Below are positions 47,893 to 58,932 of a stretch of DNA of 64,000 bases, in pieces. The stretch comes from Beroe forskalii. Its lineage: Eukaryota > Ctenophora > Nuda > Beroida > Beroidae. Within the stretch, counting starts at the first letter, position 1. Each line of letters opens with the position of its first letter. Position numbers and translations under genes: made by a program. Under the pieces are notes generated by a model. The model searched no databases, was not told the DNA's origin, and worked only from the letters and a program-made list of their open reading frames with translations. The stretch spans positions 434,001-498,000 of the forward strand of contig WFMF01000013.1 in assembly GCA_011033025.1 (NCBI GenBank). Reading direction: 5' to 3'.

Positions 47893-49924
47893 AGGGGGGA
47901 TGCTCCTAGTACATCCCCTCATTTCAAACCAGGCAATCCTTACTATTACCCGAGTTTGAAAATTCACAAACTCAAAAAGGAAGACCTGAAACCAGGGGTT
48001 GAGCCTCCCGTAAGGCTCATAACAGCTCTTCAAGAAGGGGCAACAAGGAGATCTGACGTGTTCCTAGCAGACCGGTATCTCCGTGACCTAGAACGGGAAT
48101 TCTGTGAAGACCTGCTTATAGACACCAACGATGCTCTCAATTGGTTGGAATGTGTCAATGACTCCCTGGATCACAACCTAAAACGTCGATTGAGAACATT
48201 TTCTTTCGACTTTAAGGCCCTTTATGATTCCCTTGACCCTGATCTAACCCTAGAAGCACTCACATGTGCTATTGACGAACTTCGATCAGAGTGGTCTGAT
48301 GAATTCAAAAAGTGGATTATCAAGCTAGTAAAAGCTAGTTTTGAAGCATCAGTAGGCCAATTCGAAGGTCAGTGGTATAGACAAAAGAAGGGTGTTCCAA
48401 CAGGAGGCAGTCTTTGCGTTCAGATTGCCAACATAGCCGTGTATTATGTTCTCCGTAAGGTTGTATACTCTAACCAGGAACTCATGGCGAATGTTAAATC
48501 AGTAAAAAGGTTCATAGATGACGGGGCTGGATTGTTTGACGGCACCAAAAGACAATATTCAGACTTTATAAATAATGTAAATACAGAAATTAGCAAATTT
48601 GGTCTATTGATTGATGAATATTCGGTTGCAGACAATTGTACATACATTTCCATTCTTGATATTAAGTTCTGTTTTGATCAAGATGGTAACCTTCAAACAG
48701 ATCTGTTCACAAAAGAAACAGATTCTCGGGCTTACTTGTTCTATGGGAGCTGCCATCCAAACCATGTTTACTCTAGTATAGTGTATTCACAGTGTTTGAG
48801 ATTAAGGCGTATCATAAATAATGATGAAAGACTCTCCCACAGAATAGATGAACTTGTTCAATGTTTTTACAACTCGAATTTCCCGAAAAAAATGGTGGAG
48901 AAGATTTCCAAGAAAGTGAAATCCTTACCACGCAAGCTCCCACCCCCACGTGACGCTTCACACAGTTCAATACTTGTTCCCTCATCCCCAGTGAAGGGGT
49001 CTATCAGGGTTATCTCAACTTTTGGTAGTGACACTGATCTGATGGATGTGGTGGATAAGTATGAGAGTGTATTGACTAGCTCTACCAAGAGTTTCTCTTC
49101 TAGCAACAGTAGTCTGAGTGGGTCACCGAGCGGGTCACCGAGCCCTTCACCAAAACAAGAAGCGGGTTTGTTTTCCAGGATCAAAAGAACTGGACACTCT
49201 CTCAGACGTAAACTAGTTGATGCAAGACAATTTGCCACTAGTAGTCGCATTTCGGGTACCGTTCCTTGCAACCATCGAAACTGTATGTGTTGTAAGATGA
49301 TAACGGACAAAGAGAAGTTAAAAATAAATGGAGTGAAGATTAAACCAGCTAACGGCAGTTGTCAATCATACAATATCATTTATTGTTTTGTGTGCAAGCA
49401 TTGCCCAAAGTGTTATGTTGGTAGAACAGTCCGACATCTCCATGAACGAGTATCAGAACATCGAAGGAAATTCTATGAACTTTTAGATAAACCGAATGTT
49501 CGTTTTTCAGATAATTTCGAAACTTCCGATATTTTTATAGTCTGAACAGGAGCTCCATGAACTTGAAATCAATGACCATGGCTTTTTTAGATAAAACTAA
49601 TTTTAATACCTCTTATGAAATTCTTATCTTAATGAATTCTAGTCCCAAAAATTTAGAAATCAATGAACATAAATTTATTCAAAAATTAAGATCAATTAAA
49701 CCTTTTGGAATTAATTCTAATGACCCCTTTGGGATACCTCTACTCTCATTTAAGACTTAGGTGGTTTTCTGTACATTTGCTTTGCTGTTTTCCTAATCTA
49801 GTTTATTCTCATTATAGGCACTGATGATGTGTAAAACGAAAGATTTATGCCTCATATTAATGAGAGTTTAATTCAGTATATCAGCATTTCATTCTTGTCA
49901 GAGCGATTGGGAATTTATGTACTC
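47893..49924 (+). mobile_element. Penelope-like element, 5' truncated, RT plus GIY-YIG
   Basis: The open frame enters at 47893 without a start (RGDAPSTSPHFKPGNPYYYP) and runs to 49545. Reverse-transcriptase landmarks are SLKIHK, FDFKALYDS (motif A Asp), KGVPTGGSL and RFIDDG (motif C Asp pair). A Ser/Pro-rich linker follows, then Cys pairs (CNHRNCMCC), then a GIY-YIG-like nuclease: YNIIYCFVCKHC, CYVGRTVRHLHERVSEHR. The C-terminus continues in other frames after two small shifts (NDHG near 49580, then LEINEHKFIQKLRSIKPFGI at 49650-49710). This domain order defines Penelope-like elements of the endonuclease-bearing type. The N-terminus is lost and the frameshifts make it inactive. AAGATTACTTCTA flanks it on both sides (47880-47892 and 49925-49937). 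Confidence 0.88.
49815..49852 (+). ncRNA. Candidate minimal hammerhead ribozyme in the Penelope-like element
   Basis: After the ORF lies AGGCA, then CTGATGA (49821-49827), a short segment, GAAA (49838-49841), then GATTTA and TGCCT. AGGCA pairs with TGCCT as stem I, and the site before TGCC is a NUH triplet (TTA, 49845-49847). Stem III would be only one or two pairs. This is the layout of minimal hammerhead ribozymes known from Penelope-like elements. Stem II (49828-49837) is weak, so the motif may be decayed or fortuitous. Confidence 0.45.
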
Positions 49925-50379
49925 AAGATTACTTCTACCAAGTTTAAACAAACCTTTACCATATTCATCTTGATTATTAACCATTTTAAATGTTTCTATG
50001 AGGCCACCTCTTATTGTTCTTTCAGCAAAAGTTGTCAAACCAAGTCTGTCCAAACGTTCACTATAGGGAAGTGTACCAATGCCATTTATAAGCCTTGTGA
50101 AGCGACACTGAACACCTTCTAATTCAAGGATGGTAGTCCAATTCCCATAGTGAGCAGTCGGACACTAAAGCTGCACACAGTACTCAAGCTTTGGTCTAAT
50201 TATTGCCTTATATATTCTTAACATTATATCACTTTCTTTTGAGACAACATTCCATCCAACCCATGCAATGTATTAGCTTTCTTAATACATTTATCAATAT
50301 TACAGTCCCGATCCCACTGCAAGTTATTATTCATTAAAACACCAAGCCAAGATCCTTTTCAGTTAGAGTTTGGAACCTG

Positions 50380-50705
50380 GCCCGCCAGACGTTGCATCGT
50401 CTGGCGCATATTTTTTTGAGACATGCGCTTGCTTAAACGTTTGCCGGTATGTCTCCCATATAAACGGCTCCGAGTGACGTCACAGACCTAAACGTCAATT
50501 TTTCTGTATCTTAAACCTATCCATGATAGCCCTAACCAAAACCCTAACCTTAATCCTAACCCTAACCCTAACAAATCCTGACCCTAATCGCGTGACCCTA
50601 ACCCTAGTCCTTAAAGCGCTAGGTGCGCTTAATTATATTTTTCTGAGTGACGTCATTGTCATAGATAATGAAGGCTCCCGTTTATATGGGAGACTCACCC
50701 GTTTG
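50380..50705. repeat. Inverted-repeat element enclosing telomere-like repeats
   Basis: A perfect hairpin (GCCAGACG/CGTCTGGC) lies near 50383-50404. Then GTCTCCCATATAAACGG (50451) pairs with CCGTTTATATGGGAGAC (50678-50694). Between these arms are CCCTAACC repeats (50528-50605) and two GAGTGACGTCA words in direct orientation. No coding sequence. Confidence 0.65.
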
Positions 50706-51049
50706 CCCTATATACTATACTAACCAGCGCCCTGGTTTCGCGCACGGGAGCGCGGCGCGACGCCCCTGGTAAGGGGAACTTAAACATATGTCCCTGTTTT
50801 GCTTCTTTTGTATTGTCCCCTGTGTCCCGTGAGAGAGTGCGGGACTTTTTCTAAGTCCACATAGGTGTGTGTACGCGCCCGCGCCGCGCACTTCCCTGTG
50901 CTTTCACCTAACTTAACCAGGTGCTTACACGCTCGCGGCCTGATGAGGAACGACGGCGCGCGCGCAGAACAAGGCACTGGTTAGGGCAATTGCAACCTGT
51001 GCTGCAGAAGCGCGCCGCGCGAGCAAAACATTGTAGGATGTTACCCTAC

Positions 51050-51175
51050 CCTGCGCCGCGCACACATCGTTTTCCGCATGGCACACAATCACACATCGTT
51101 TTCCGCACACACATCGATTTCCGCACACAACGTTTTCCGCACACATCGTTTTCCGCACACATCATTTCTGCGAGA
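51050..51175 (+). repeat. Short tandem repeat ACACATCGTTTTCCGC
   Basis: Six degenerate copies of a 17-25-bp unit (CACACATCGTTTTCCGC) lie in GC-rich sequence with CGCGCGC runs. No gene recognised nearby. Confidence 0.7.
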
Positions 51176-51499
51176 GTTTCCGAGTGTTGCAGCGGCGCAG
51201 CGCGCTAGGGATGCACTGGGAGAAATCCATCAAGCCAAACAGGGATATTCGCACACCAATGTTTGGGAATATGAAATTGTGTCCTTGAATTTCTATGTGA
51301 CTTAACTGAAATATCGGATAATTGTTTTTGAGCCGCACAGTTGATAGTAGAATGAATAATTTTCTTTATTCTCTTCTTAGCTCAGCGAAGTGATTGTCAG
51401 GCAAAGTGATTGACGATTGTCAGGCATTGCCTGACCCATTTTAAATAATGGGTGTGACGACGTCAGACAACGAAGTGAAACAAACTTTGTCTGAAATTC

Positions 51500-54400
51500 A
51501 ATGGGGTTGGCAAGTATGGGAGCCCGGGAATAGGGGGAGGCATTAATGCTCCCCCTATCCCCGGGATCACAAATTACAGAGTTCACCGTACGGAGGCTTC
51601 CCCTAAACCTGGGATCACCTCTAATCACGGACTCCCCTGTACACTGCTCCCCTTAATCTAGGGCTCCCCCGATTGTCCGGGGCTCACCTCTATACACGGT
51701 CTCGCCCATACCAGACTCACCCTTGCCTTGGGCTTCGCCATACCAGGCTCCACCGGACCTCGGGCTTCACCAATGCCTTGGGATAACCCCGATACAGGGG
51801 CTCACCCGTACCAGGCTCACCCTTACCTTGGGCTTCGCCATACCAGGCTCACCCGTTCCTCGGGCTTCACGGATGTTCTGGGATAACCCTGATACAGGGG
51901 CTCACCCGTACCAGACTCACCCTTATCTTGGGCTTCACCATACCAGGCTCCACCGAACCTCGGGCTTCACTGATGTTCTGGGCTCACCCTCAAACATGGC
52001 ATCACCCATACCAGGCTCACCCTTACATTGGGCTTCACCGTACCTGGCTCCACCTTATCCTGGGCTACACTGATGTTCTGGGCTATCCATGAAACATGGG
52101 ATCACCCATACCAGGCTCACCCTTACCTTGGGCTTCACCGTGCCCGGCTCCACCTTATCCTAGGCTCCACCATAACTTGGGCTCACCCTGAAACATGGGA
52201 TCGCCCATACGAGGCTCACCCTTACCTTGGGCTTCACCGTACTTGGCTCCACCTTATCCTGGGCTTCGCCATAGCTTGGGCTCCCCCACACTTATTTGGG
52301 CTCCCCCCACCAACTCGGCCTCCCCTACGATAACTCGGGCTCCCCCATACTAACTTGGGATCCACCTATCAACTCGGGCTCCCCTATACTAACTTGGGCT
52401 CCCCCACACCAACTTGGGCTCGCATATACCAATTTGGGCTCCCCCATACCAATTTGGGCTCCCCCATACTCCCATACTAACTAGGGCTCCCCATACTAAC
52501 TCGGGCTCCCCCATACTAACTCGGGCTCCTCCATACTAACTCAGGCTCCCCCACACTAACTCGGGCTCCCCCATACTACCTCGGGCTCCCCCATACTAAC
52601 TCAGGCTCCCCCATATTAACTCGGGCTCCCCCGTGCAGTACGGGCTCCCCCATACCAACTTGGGCTCCCCCGTTCTAATCGGGCTCCCCCATACCAACTT
52701 GGGCTCCCCCGTGCTGTTCGAGCTCCCCCATACCAACTTGGGCTCGCATATACCAATTTGGGCTCCCCCATACCAATTTGGGCTCCCCCATACCCCATCC
52801 CCACCAACTTTGGGCTCCCCCATACTAACTCAGGGCCCTCCATACCAACTCAGGCTCCCCCACACTAACTCGGGCTCCCCCATACCTGTTCGGGGCTCCC
52901 CCATATTAACTCAGGCTCCCCGTGCTGTTCGGGCTCCCCATACCAACTTGGGCCCCCCTATACTAACTTGGGCTCCCTCCCCCAACTCCCCATACCAATT
53001 TGGGCTCCCCCATACTCCCATACTAACTAGGGCTCCCCCATACCAACTCGGGCTCCCCATACCCTCCCCCATACCAACTTGGGCTCCCCCGTGCTATTCG
53101 GGCTCCCCCATACCAACTTGGGCTCCCCCATACTAACATCCGGGGCTCCCCATACCAACTTGGGCTCCCCCGTGCTGTTCGGGTTCCCCCATACTAACAT
53201 GGGCTCCCCCGTGCTTTTCAGACTCCCCCATACCAACTTGGGCTCCCCCGTGCTGTTCGGGCTCCCCCATACCAACTTGGGCTCCCCCGTTCTGTTCGGG
53301 CTCCCCCATACTGACTGGGGCTCCCCCGTGCTATTCGGGCTCCCCCATACCAACTTGGGCTCCCCCGTGCTGTTCGGGTTCCCCCATACTAACATGGGCT
53401 CCTCCGTGCTTTTCGGACTCCCCCATACCAACTTGGGCTCCCCCGTGCTGTTGGGGTTCCCCCATACTAACATGGGCTCCCCCGTGCTTTTCAGACTCCC
53501 CCATACCAACTTGGGCTCCCCCGTGCTGTTCGGGCTTCCCCATACCAACTTGGGCTCCCCCGTGCTATTCGGGCTCCCCCATACCAACTTGGGCTCCCCC
53601 GTGCTGTTCGGGTTCCCCCATACTAACATGGGCTCCCCCGTGCTTTTCGGACTCCCCCATACCAACTTGGGCTCCCCCGTGCTGTTCGGGTTCCCCCATA
53701 CTAACATGGGCTCCCCCGTGCTTTTCAGACTCCCCCATACCAACTTGGGCTCCCCGTGCTGTTTGGGCTCCCCATACCAACTTGGGCTCCCCCGTTGCTG
53801 TTCGGGCTCCCCATACCAACTTGGGCTCCCCCTTTCTGTTCGGGCTCCCCATACCAACTTGGGCTCCCCCGTGCTGTTCGGGCTCCCCCATACCAACTTG
53901 GGCTCCCCCGTGCTGTTCGGGCTCCCCCATACCAACTTGGGCTCCCCCGTGCTGTTCGGGCTCCCCCATACCAACTTGGGCTCCCCCGTGCTGTTCGGGC
54001 TCCCCCATACCAACTTGGGCTCCCCCGTTCTGTTCGGGCTCCCCCATACCAACTTGGGCTCCCCGTGCTGTTCGGGCTCCCCCATACCAACTTGGGCTCC
54101 CCCGTGCTGTTCGGGCTCCCCATACCAACTTGGGCTCCCCCGTGCTGTTCGGGCTCCCCCATACCAACTTGGGCTCCCCCGTGCTGTTCGGGTTCCCCCC
54201 ATGGGCTCCCCATACTAACATGGGCTCCCCCATACTAACTTTTCCCGTGCTGTTCCCCCCATACCAACTTGGGCTCCCCCGTGCTGTTCGGGCTTCCCCA
54301 TACCAACTTGGGCTCCCCATGCTCCCCATACCAAGGCTCCCCCGTGCTACCAACTTGGGCTCCCCCGTGCTGTTCGGGTTCCCCCATACTAACATGGGCT

Positions 54401-57217
54401 CCCCCGTGCTTTTCGGACTCCCCCATACCAACTTGGGCTCCCCCGTGCTGTTCGGGTTCCCCCATACTAACATGGGCTCCCCCGTGCTTTTCAGACTCCC
54501 CCATACCAACTTGGGCTCCCCCGTGCTGTTTGGGCTCCCCCATACCAACTTGGGCTCCCCCGTTCTGTTCGGGCTCCCCCATACCAACTTGGGCTCCCCC
54601 TTGCTGTTCGGGCTCCCCCATACCAACTTGGGCTCCCCCGTGCTGTTCGGGCTCCTCCATACCAACTTGGGCTCCCCCGTGCAGTATGGGCTCCCCCATA
54701 CCAACTTGGGCTCCCCCGTGCTGTTCGGGTTCCCCCATACTAACATGGGCTCCCCCGTGCTTTTCGGACTCCCCCATACCAAGTCGGGCTCCCCCGTAAT
54801 GTTCGGGCTCCCCCATACCAACTCAGACTCCAACACACTGTTAGTGCTGCCGCGTACAATCTTGGGCATCCATGCACTATTTATACTCCCCATGCCTATT
54901 TTGGACTTTGGGATCCCCCTTCCTTTCAGTATAAGGGCTCTCTATTTGACTCAGGCTCTCCATCTACGTACGTCGGCTCTCCACACAGTTTTAAATGAAA
55001 AACATTATGAATAGTACTAAATCAATGGATCCAATTAAATTAAAAAATTAGAATCAGGAATCCCAATGAATTAATTCTAAACAGTATTATAGGAAATTTG
55101 AATAACATGATTATTGACTATTAAGAGAACTTTGGATAATTGATAAAATCTTTGTAAGCGTCACTTCGTGCTTAGGAAAAGCCCGCCTCTGACACCCCAG
55201 AAAACCAGTAGATCAGGAAAGGGGCACGAGGGCGAGCCCTTGTTATTCAAATTTTCCAGCTCGCAATACCCTGAAAGCTCTAATTGGGACTGCTCCATGC
55301 GGGGCAATATCCTACGTATCAGAGGCTTTTCCGGGTTCACTGTCTGATAGAGAAGTTGTGTTATCCCGCAAAGTCTTGGACCAGAGGGTTCCAGGGGATC
55401 TAATTCTGGCCGTTAAGGGCTTCTCGGTGCAAGAAATTTGTCCTGATGGTATGGGGGAACCCGAACAGCACGGGGGAGCCCAAGTTGGTATGGGGGAGTC
55501 CGAAAAGCACGGGGGAGCCCATGTTAGTATGGGGGAACCCGAACAGCACGGGGGAGCCCAAGTTGGTATGGGGGAGCCCGAATAGCACGGGGGAGCCCAA
55601 GTTGGTATGGGGGAGCCCGAACAGCACGGGGGAGCCCAAGTTGGTATGGGGGAGTCCGATTAGAACGGGGGAGCCCAAGTTGGTATGGGGGAGCCCGAAC
55701 AGCAAGGGGGAGCCCAAGTTGGTATGGGGGAGCCCGAACAGAACGGGGGAGCCCAAGTTGGTATGGGGGAGCCCGAACAGCACGGGGGAGCCCAAGTTGG
55801 TATGGGGGAGTCTGAAAAGCACGGGGGAGCCCATGTTAGTATGGGGGAACCCGAACAGCACGGGGGAGCCCAAGTTGGTATGGGGGAGCCCGAAAAGCAC
55901 GAGGGAGCCCATGTTAGTATGGGGAACCCGAACAGCACGGGGCAGCCCAAGTTGATATGGGGGAGCCCGAACAGCACGGGGGAGCCCAAGTTGGTATGGG
56001 GAAGCCCGAACAGCACGGGGAGCCCAAGTTGGTATGGGGAGTCCGATTAGAACGGGGAGCCCAAGTTGGTATGGGGAGCCCGTACTGCACGGGGGAGCCC
56101 GAGTTAATATGGGGGAGCCTGAGTTAGTATGGGGAGCCCGAGGTAGTATGGGGAGCCCGAGTTAGTGTGGGGGAGCCTGAGTTAGTATGGAGGAGCCCGA
56201 GTTAGTATGGGGGAGCCCGAGTTAGTATGGGGAGCCCTAGTTAGTATGGGAGTATGGGGGAGCCCAAATTGGTATGGGGAGCCCAAATTGGTATATGCGA
56301 GCCCAAGTTGGTGTGGGGAGCCCAAGTTAGTATAGGGAGCCCGAGTTGATAGGTGGATCCCAAGTTAGTATGGGGGAGCCCGAGTTATCGTAGGGGAGGC
56401 CGAGTTGGTGGGGGAGCCCAAATAAGTGTGGGGAGCCCAAGCTATGGCGAAGCCCAGGATAAGGTGGAGCCAAGTACGGTGAAGCCCAAGGTAAGGGTGA
56501 GCCTCGTATGGGCGATCCCATGTTTCAGGGTGAGCCCAAGTTATGATGGAGCCTAGGATTAGGTGGAGCCAAGTACGGTGAAGCCCAAGGTAAGGGTGAG
56601 CCTGGTATGGGTGATCCCATGTTTCAGGGATAGCCCAGAACATCAGTGTAGCCCAGGATAAGGTGGAGCCAGGTACGGTGAAGCCCAATGTAAGTGTGAG
56701 CCTGGTATGGGTGATGCCATGTTTGAGGGTGAGCCCATAACATCAGTGAAGCCCGAGGTTCGGTGGAGCCTGGTATGGTGTAGCCCAAGATAAGGGTGAG
56801 TCTGGTACGGGTGAGCCCCTGTATCGGGGTTATCCCAGAACATCCGTGAAGCCCGAGGATCGGGTGAGCCTGGTATGGCGAAGCCCAAGGTAAGGGTGAG
56901 CCTGGTACGGGTGAGCCCCTGTATCGGGGTTATCCCAAGGCATTGGTGAAGCCCGAGGTCCGGTGGAGCCTGGTATGGCGAAGCCCAAGGTAAGGGTGAG
57001 TCTGGTATGGGCGAGACCGGGTATAGAGGTGAGCCCCGGACAATCGGGGGATCCCTAGATTAGGGGGAGCGGTGTATAGGGGAGCTTTCATAAGAGGTTA
57101 TCCCATGTGTAGGGGAAGCTTGGGTACGGTGAACTCTGTAATTTGTGATACCTAGAATAGGGGGAGCCCTTGTCACCAAAACGGATACATGGGCTCCCCC
57201 TACTTGCCAACCCCATT
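51500..57217. mobile_element. Giant 5.7-kb palindromic (foldback) element with satellite arms
   Basis: The outer ends AATGGGGTTGGCAAGTA (51500) and TACTTGCCAACCCCATT (ends 57217) are perfect complements. Further in, CACAAATTACAGAGTTCACC and CCCCCGATTGTCCGGGGCTC on the left have complements on the right in reverse order. The left arm (51500-54830) and right arm (55446-57217) carry the same repeat subfamilies in mirrored order: outer CACCCTTACCTTGGGCTTC units, middle ACTAACTCGGGCTCCCCC units, and inner ~39-bp units TTGGGCTCCCCCGTGCTGTT/CGGGCTCCCCCATACCAAC. The arms differ in length (about 3.3 and 1.8 kb). The centre (54830-55445) is unique and holds a transposase fragment. The long open frames in the arms (GSPVLFGLPHTNL and similar) are artefacts of a 39-bp period divisible by three. 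Confidence 0.9.
55229..55447 (+). pseudogene. DDE transposase fragment (DDE_Tnp_4 / HARBI1-like)
   Basis: One frame reads ARNTLKALIGTAPCGAISYV, then SEAFPGSLSDREVVLSRKVL, then PGDLILAVKGFSVQEI. This fits the central block of DDE_Tnp_4 transposases (Harbinger, HARBI1 and ISL2EU relatives): a TLK-LIG-xP-G segment, a SD-x-E Asp, and GDxIxADKGF. Here the Asp of ADKGF is replaced by Val. The frame merges directly into the satellite arm at about 55448 (GATGGTATGGGGG), so the 3' half including the last catalytic acid is gone. It is the only protein relic inside the giant palindrome and may derive from its ancestral autonomous element. Confidence 0.7.
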
Positions 57218-57409
57218 AATTTTGTCGAAACTTCAACATCATCAGGAAATCTCTAATTTGATTTTATAAAGAAGTTTTGTAATTTCTATGGTATTTGTGT
57301 ACTACTTGATGGCACATAATCTTCTAAGTTTTAGAACAAATTCTATGAAAATTCCAGGATTTTTCAAGTTATGATTTTTAAAAAAAGTTATAAAAAGGCA
57401 TCTTTTGAA

Positions 57410-57550
57410 TTAAAAAGAAATATCTCTTCAAGACATCAATCTTCAAGGCATCAATAGTAGATTTCTCTCTTCAAAACATCAATCTTCAAGGCATCAATAG
57501 TAGAAATCTCTCTTCAAGACATCAATCTTCAAGGCATCAATAGTAAAACA
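57410..57550 (+). repeat. Tandem repeat, ~58 bp, 2.5 copies
   Basis: Copies of TCTCTCTTCAAGACATCAAT followed by CTTCAAGGCATCAATAGTA, with few differences. Non-coding. Confidence 0.85.
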
Positions 57551-58932
57551 CTGTAATTGCCAAGTTCCACAACACAAATAACCCCAACGAGCTGACTTTT
57601 TAATGCAAAGTACTTTCAAATTATCATCAGCACAAAAGTCATTGAGTTACCTATTGAAAAAAAAAACGGGTTAGCATGTTCAGTTGAAAACCTTTTTTGT
57701 AGAACAAATACAGTCATCTTTATTAGTCAAGCCACAGAACTCTCCAACAACTCCAACTGTAGTCTTTGACGGGATCCATGAAAGAAATACCTTCATCAGA
57801 GAGCTAGGCAGATCCAAATAAAGCATGTTAACCTTTAATACAAATATCATAAATAAAATGGAAATTGAAAACCATGGGTGATTAATTACCTAGTGATGAT
57901 AGATTAATGGTTTAGTAAATTAAGTGTTTTGCTTAATTTCTTGATGCTTGGAGTACAAACAAAGACCAAAGAGCAAGTTTCAGTTTCATTCAGGCAGATG
58001 GTCACTGCACTCGACGGTGCTATACCCTGGTACCAGGGGGTGACTGCTGGGGGGCCTACCTCATAAAAAGCTCTCGCAATTTAAGCGCCCCGAAAGCTGA
58101 GGTAGGTATTGGACTGAAGATGCCTGCACACCACTCATCTTGGTGTGACTCTCTTAGATCCTGCTGCTCTCAACATTGCATTACCTAAAGGGATCGTTAT
58201 GGTGTTCAAGTACAGAGTTGGAGAAAAGTCTTGCAGATTGATGTCTTGAAGAAAGATTTATTTTTGATTCAAATAAATTAAATTGCTTAATAAAGTAAGC
58301 ATTTAAAAAGGCATCAGGCATCAGGCTGAGTATAGGCTTGAAGCTTAATTGTGGTGTATAAATTGCACTTATCATTATTATTATTATTATCAAAGTTTAT
58401 ATGTGTAAATAAGTCCTAGATGTGAAATGAGCAATAATACCAGGTATTTTATGTTGATAACTTCGGCATTTTTTCAATCCAGACACTTCAAATTTATAGA
58501 AGAAACTCTAAATTCATGAATTTAACACTCCAACATCCCATCAGGAAACTCCATATACAGCCAAACTTATAACTTTATAAGGCCTTCTTTGACTCATAAG
58601 GCCTTCTTTGACTCATCTGGTATCACTAAAATGATCATTGTACCATTTAATCTGTGTTAAGTCACTAAAAGCACAGGGAATGTAAATGTAATCTATGTAT
58701 AATATACAATCACAGCAAACCTCAATCAATATAATTTGACATAAAATAAATACTATTTAGAAATCTGTACTCGGAAATCAGAAATTAAGACAGTTCTGGT
58801 TGGAAAAAATTACCCAATCATATGGCATTACAAAAATGTAACATCTCTGGTCAATCCATCTGGGATGTTATTAAATGAAATATCTGAAATAGGAATTTCG
58901 TGAATGTACCACTTAATACATAATCCCATAGC
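57551..58932. other. Intergenic stretch upstream of the HECTD4 homologue
   Basis: AT-rich. It contains the second copy of a dispersed repeat (58090-58195), a GC-richer block with TACCCTGGTACCAGGGGGTG (58022-58085), and an ATT microsatellite near 58372. The HECTD4 promoter may lie in the last few hundred bases, but no clear core element is visible. Confidence 0.5.
58090..58195 (-). repeat. Dispersed repeat, copy 2
   Basis: Matches 47329-47432 (GCTGAGGTAGGTATTGGACT ... CACCACTCATCTTGGTGTGA ... TTACCTAAAGGGATC). The adjoining 58015-58085 block may be part of the same element but is not present in copy 1. Confidence 0.75.

Larger units (their letters stand above)
47541..50345 (-). pseudogene. 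LINE fragment interrupted by a Penelope-like insertion
   Basis: Minus-strand coding remnants lie at 49938-50345 and 47541-47879. The first reads TEKDLGLV, LQWDRDCNI, LRIYKAIIRPKLEYCVQL, CRFTRLINGIGTLPYSERL and GLIETFKM across frameshifts. The second reads SDNFISERIWQFWNDLLKSV, DVTTVDNFKASLECY and on to a stop. These are the conserved C-terminal blocks after the RT domain in CR1/Jockey-type LINE ORF2. When the insert and one copy of its 13-bp duplication are removed, the frame runs through the junction (LFKLGRSNL joined to CTHKTANVN). The 5' part is missing or unrecognisable beyond 50345. Confidence 0.85.

Noticed and set aside
52633-55955. Open frames of up to 442 codons in both strands (GSPVLFGLPHTNL, GEPKLVWGSPNST)
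   Set aside because: They are products of a 39-bp satellite period divisible by three. Mutually overlapping frames on both strands are open, which real genes do not show.
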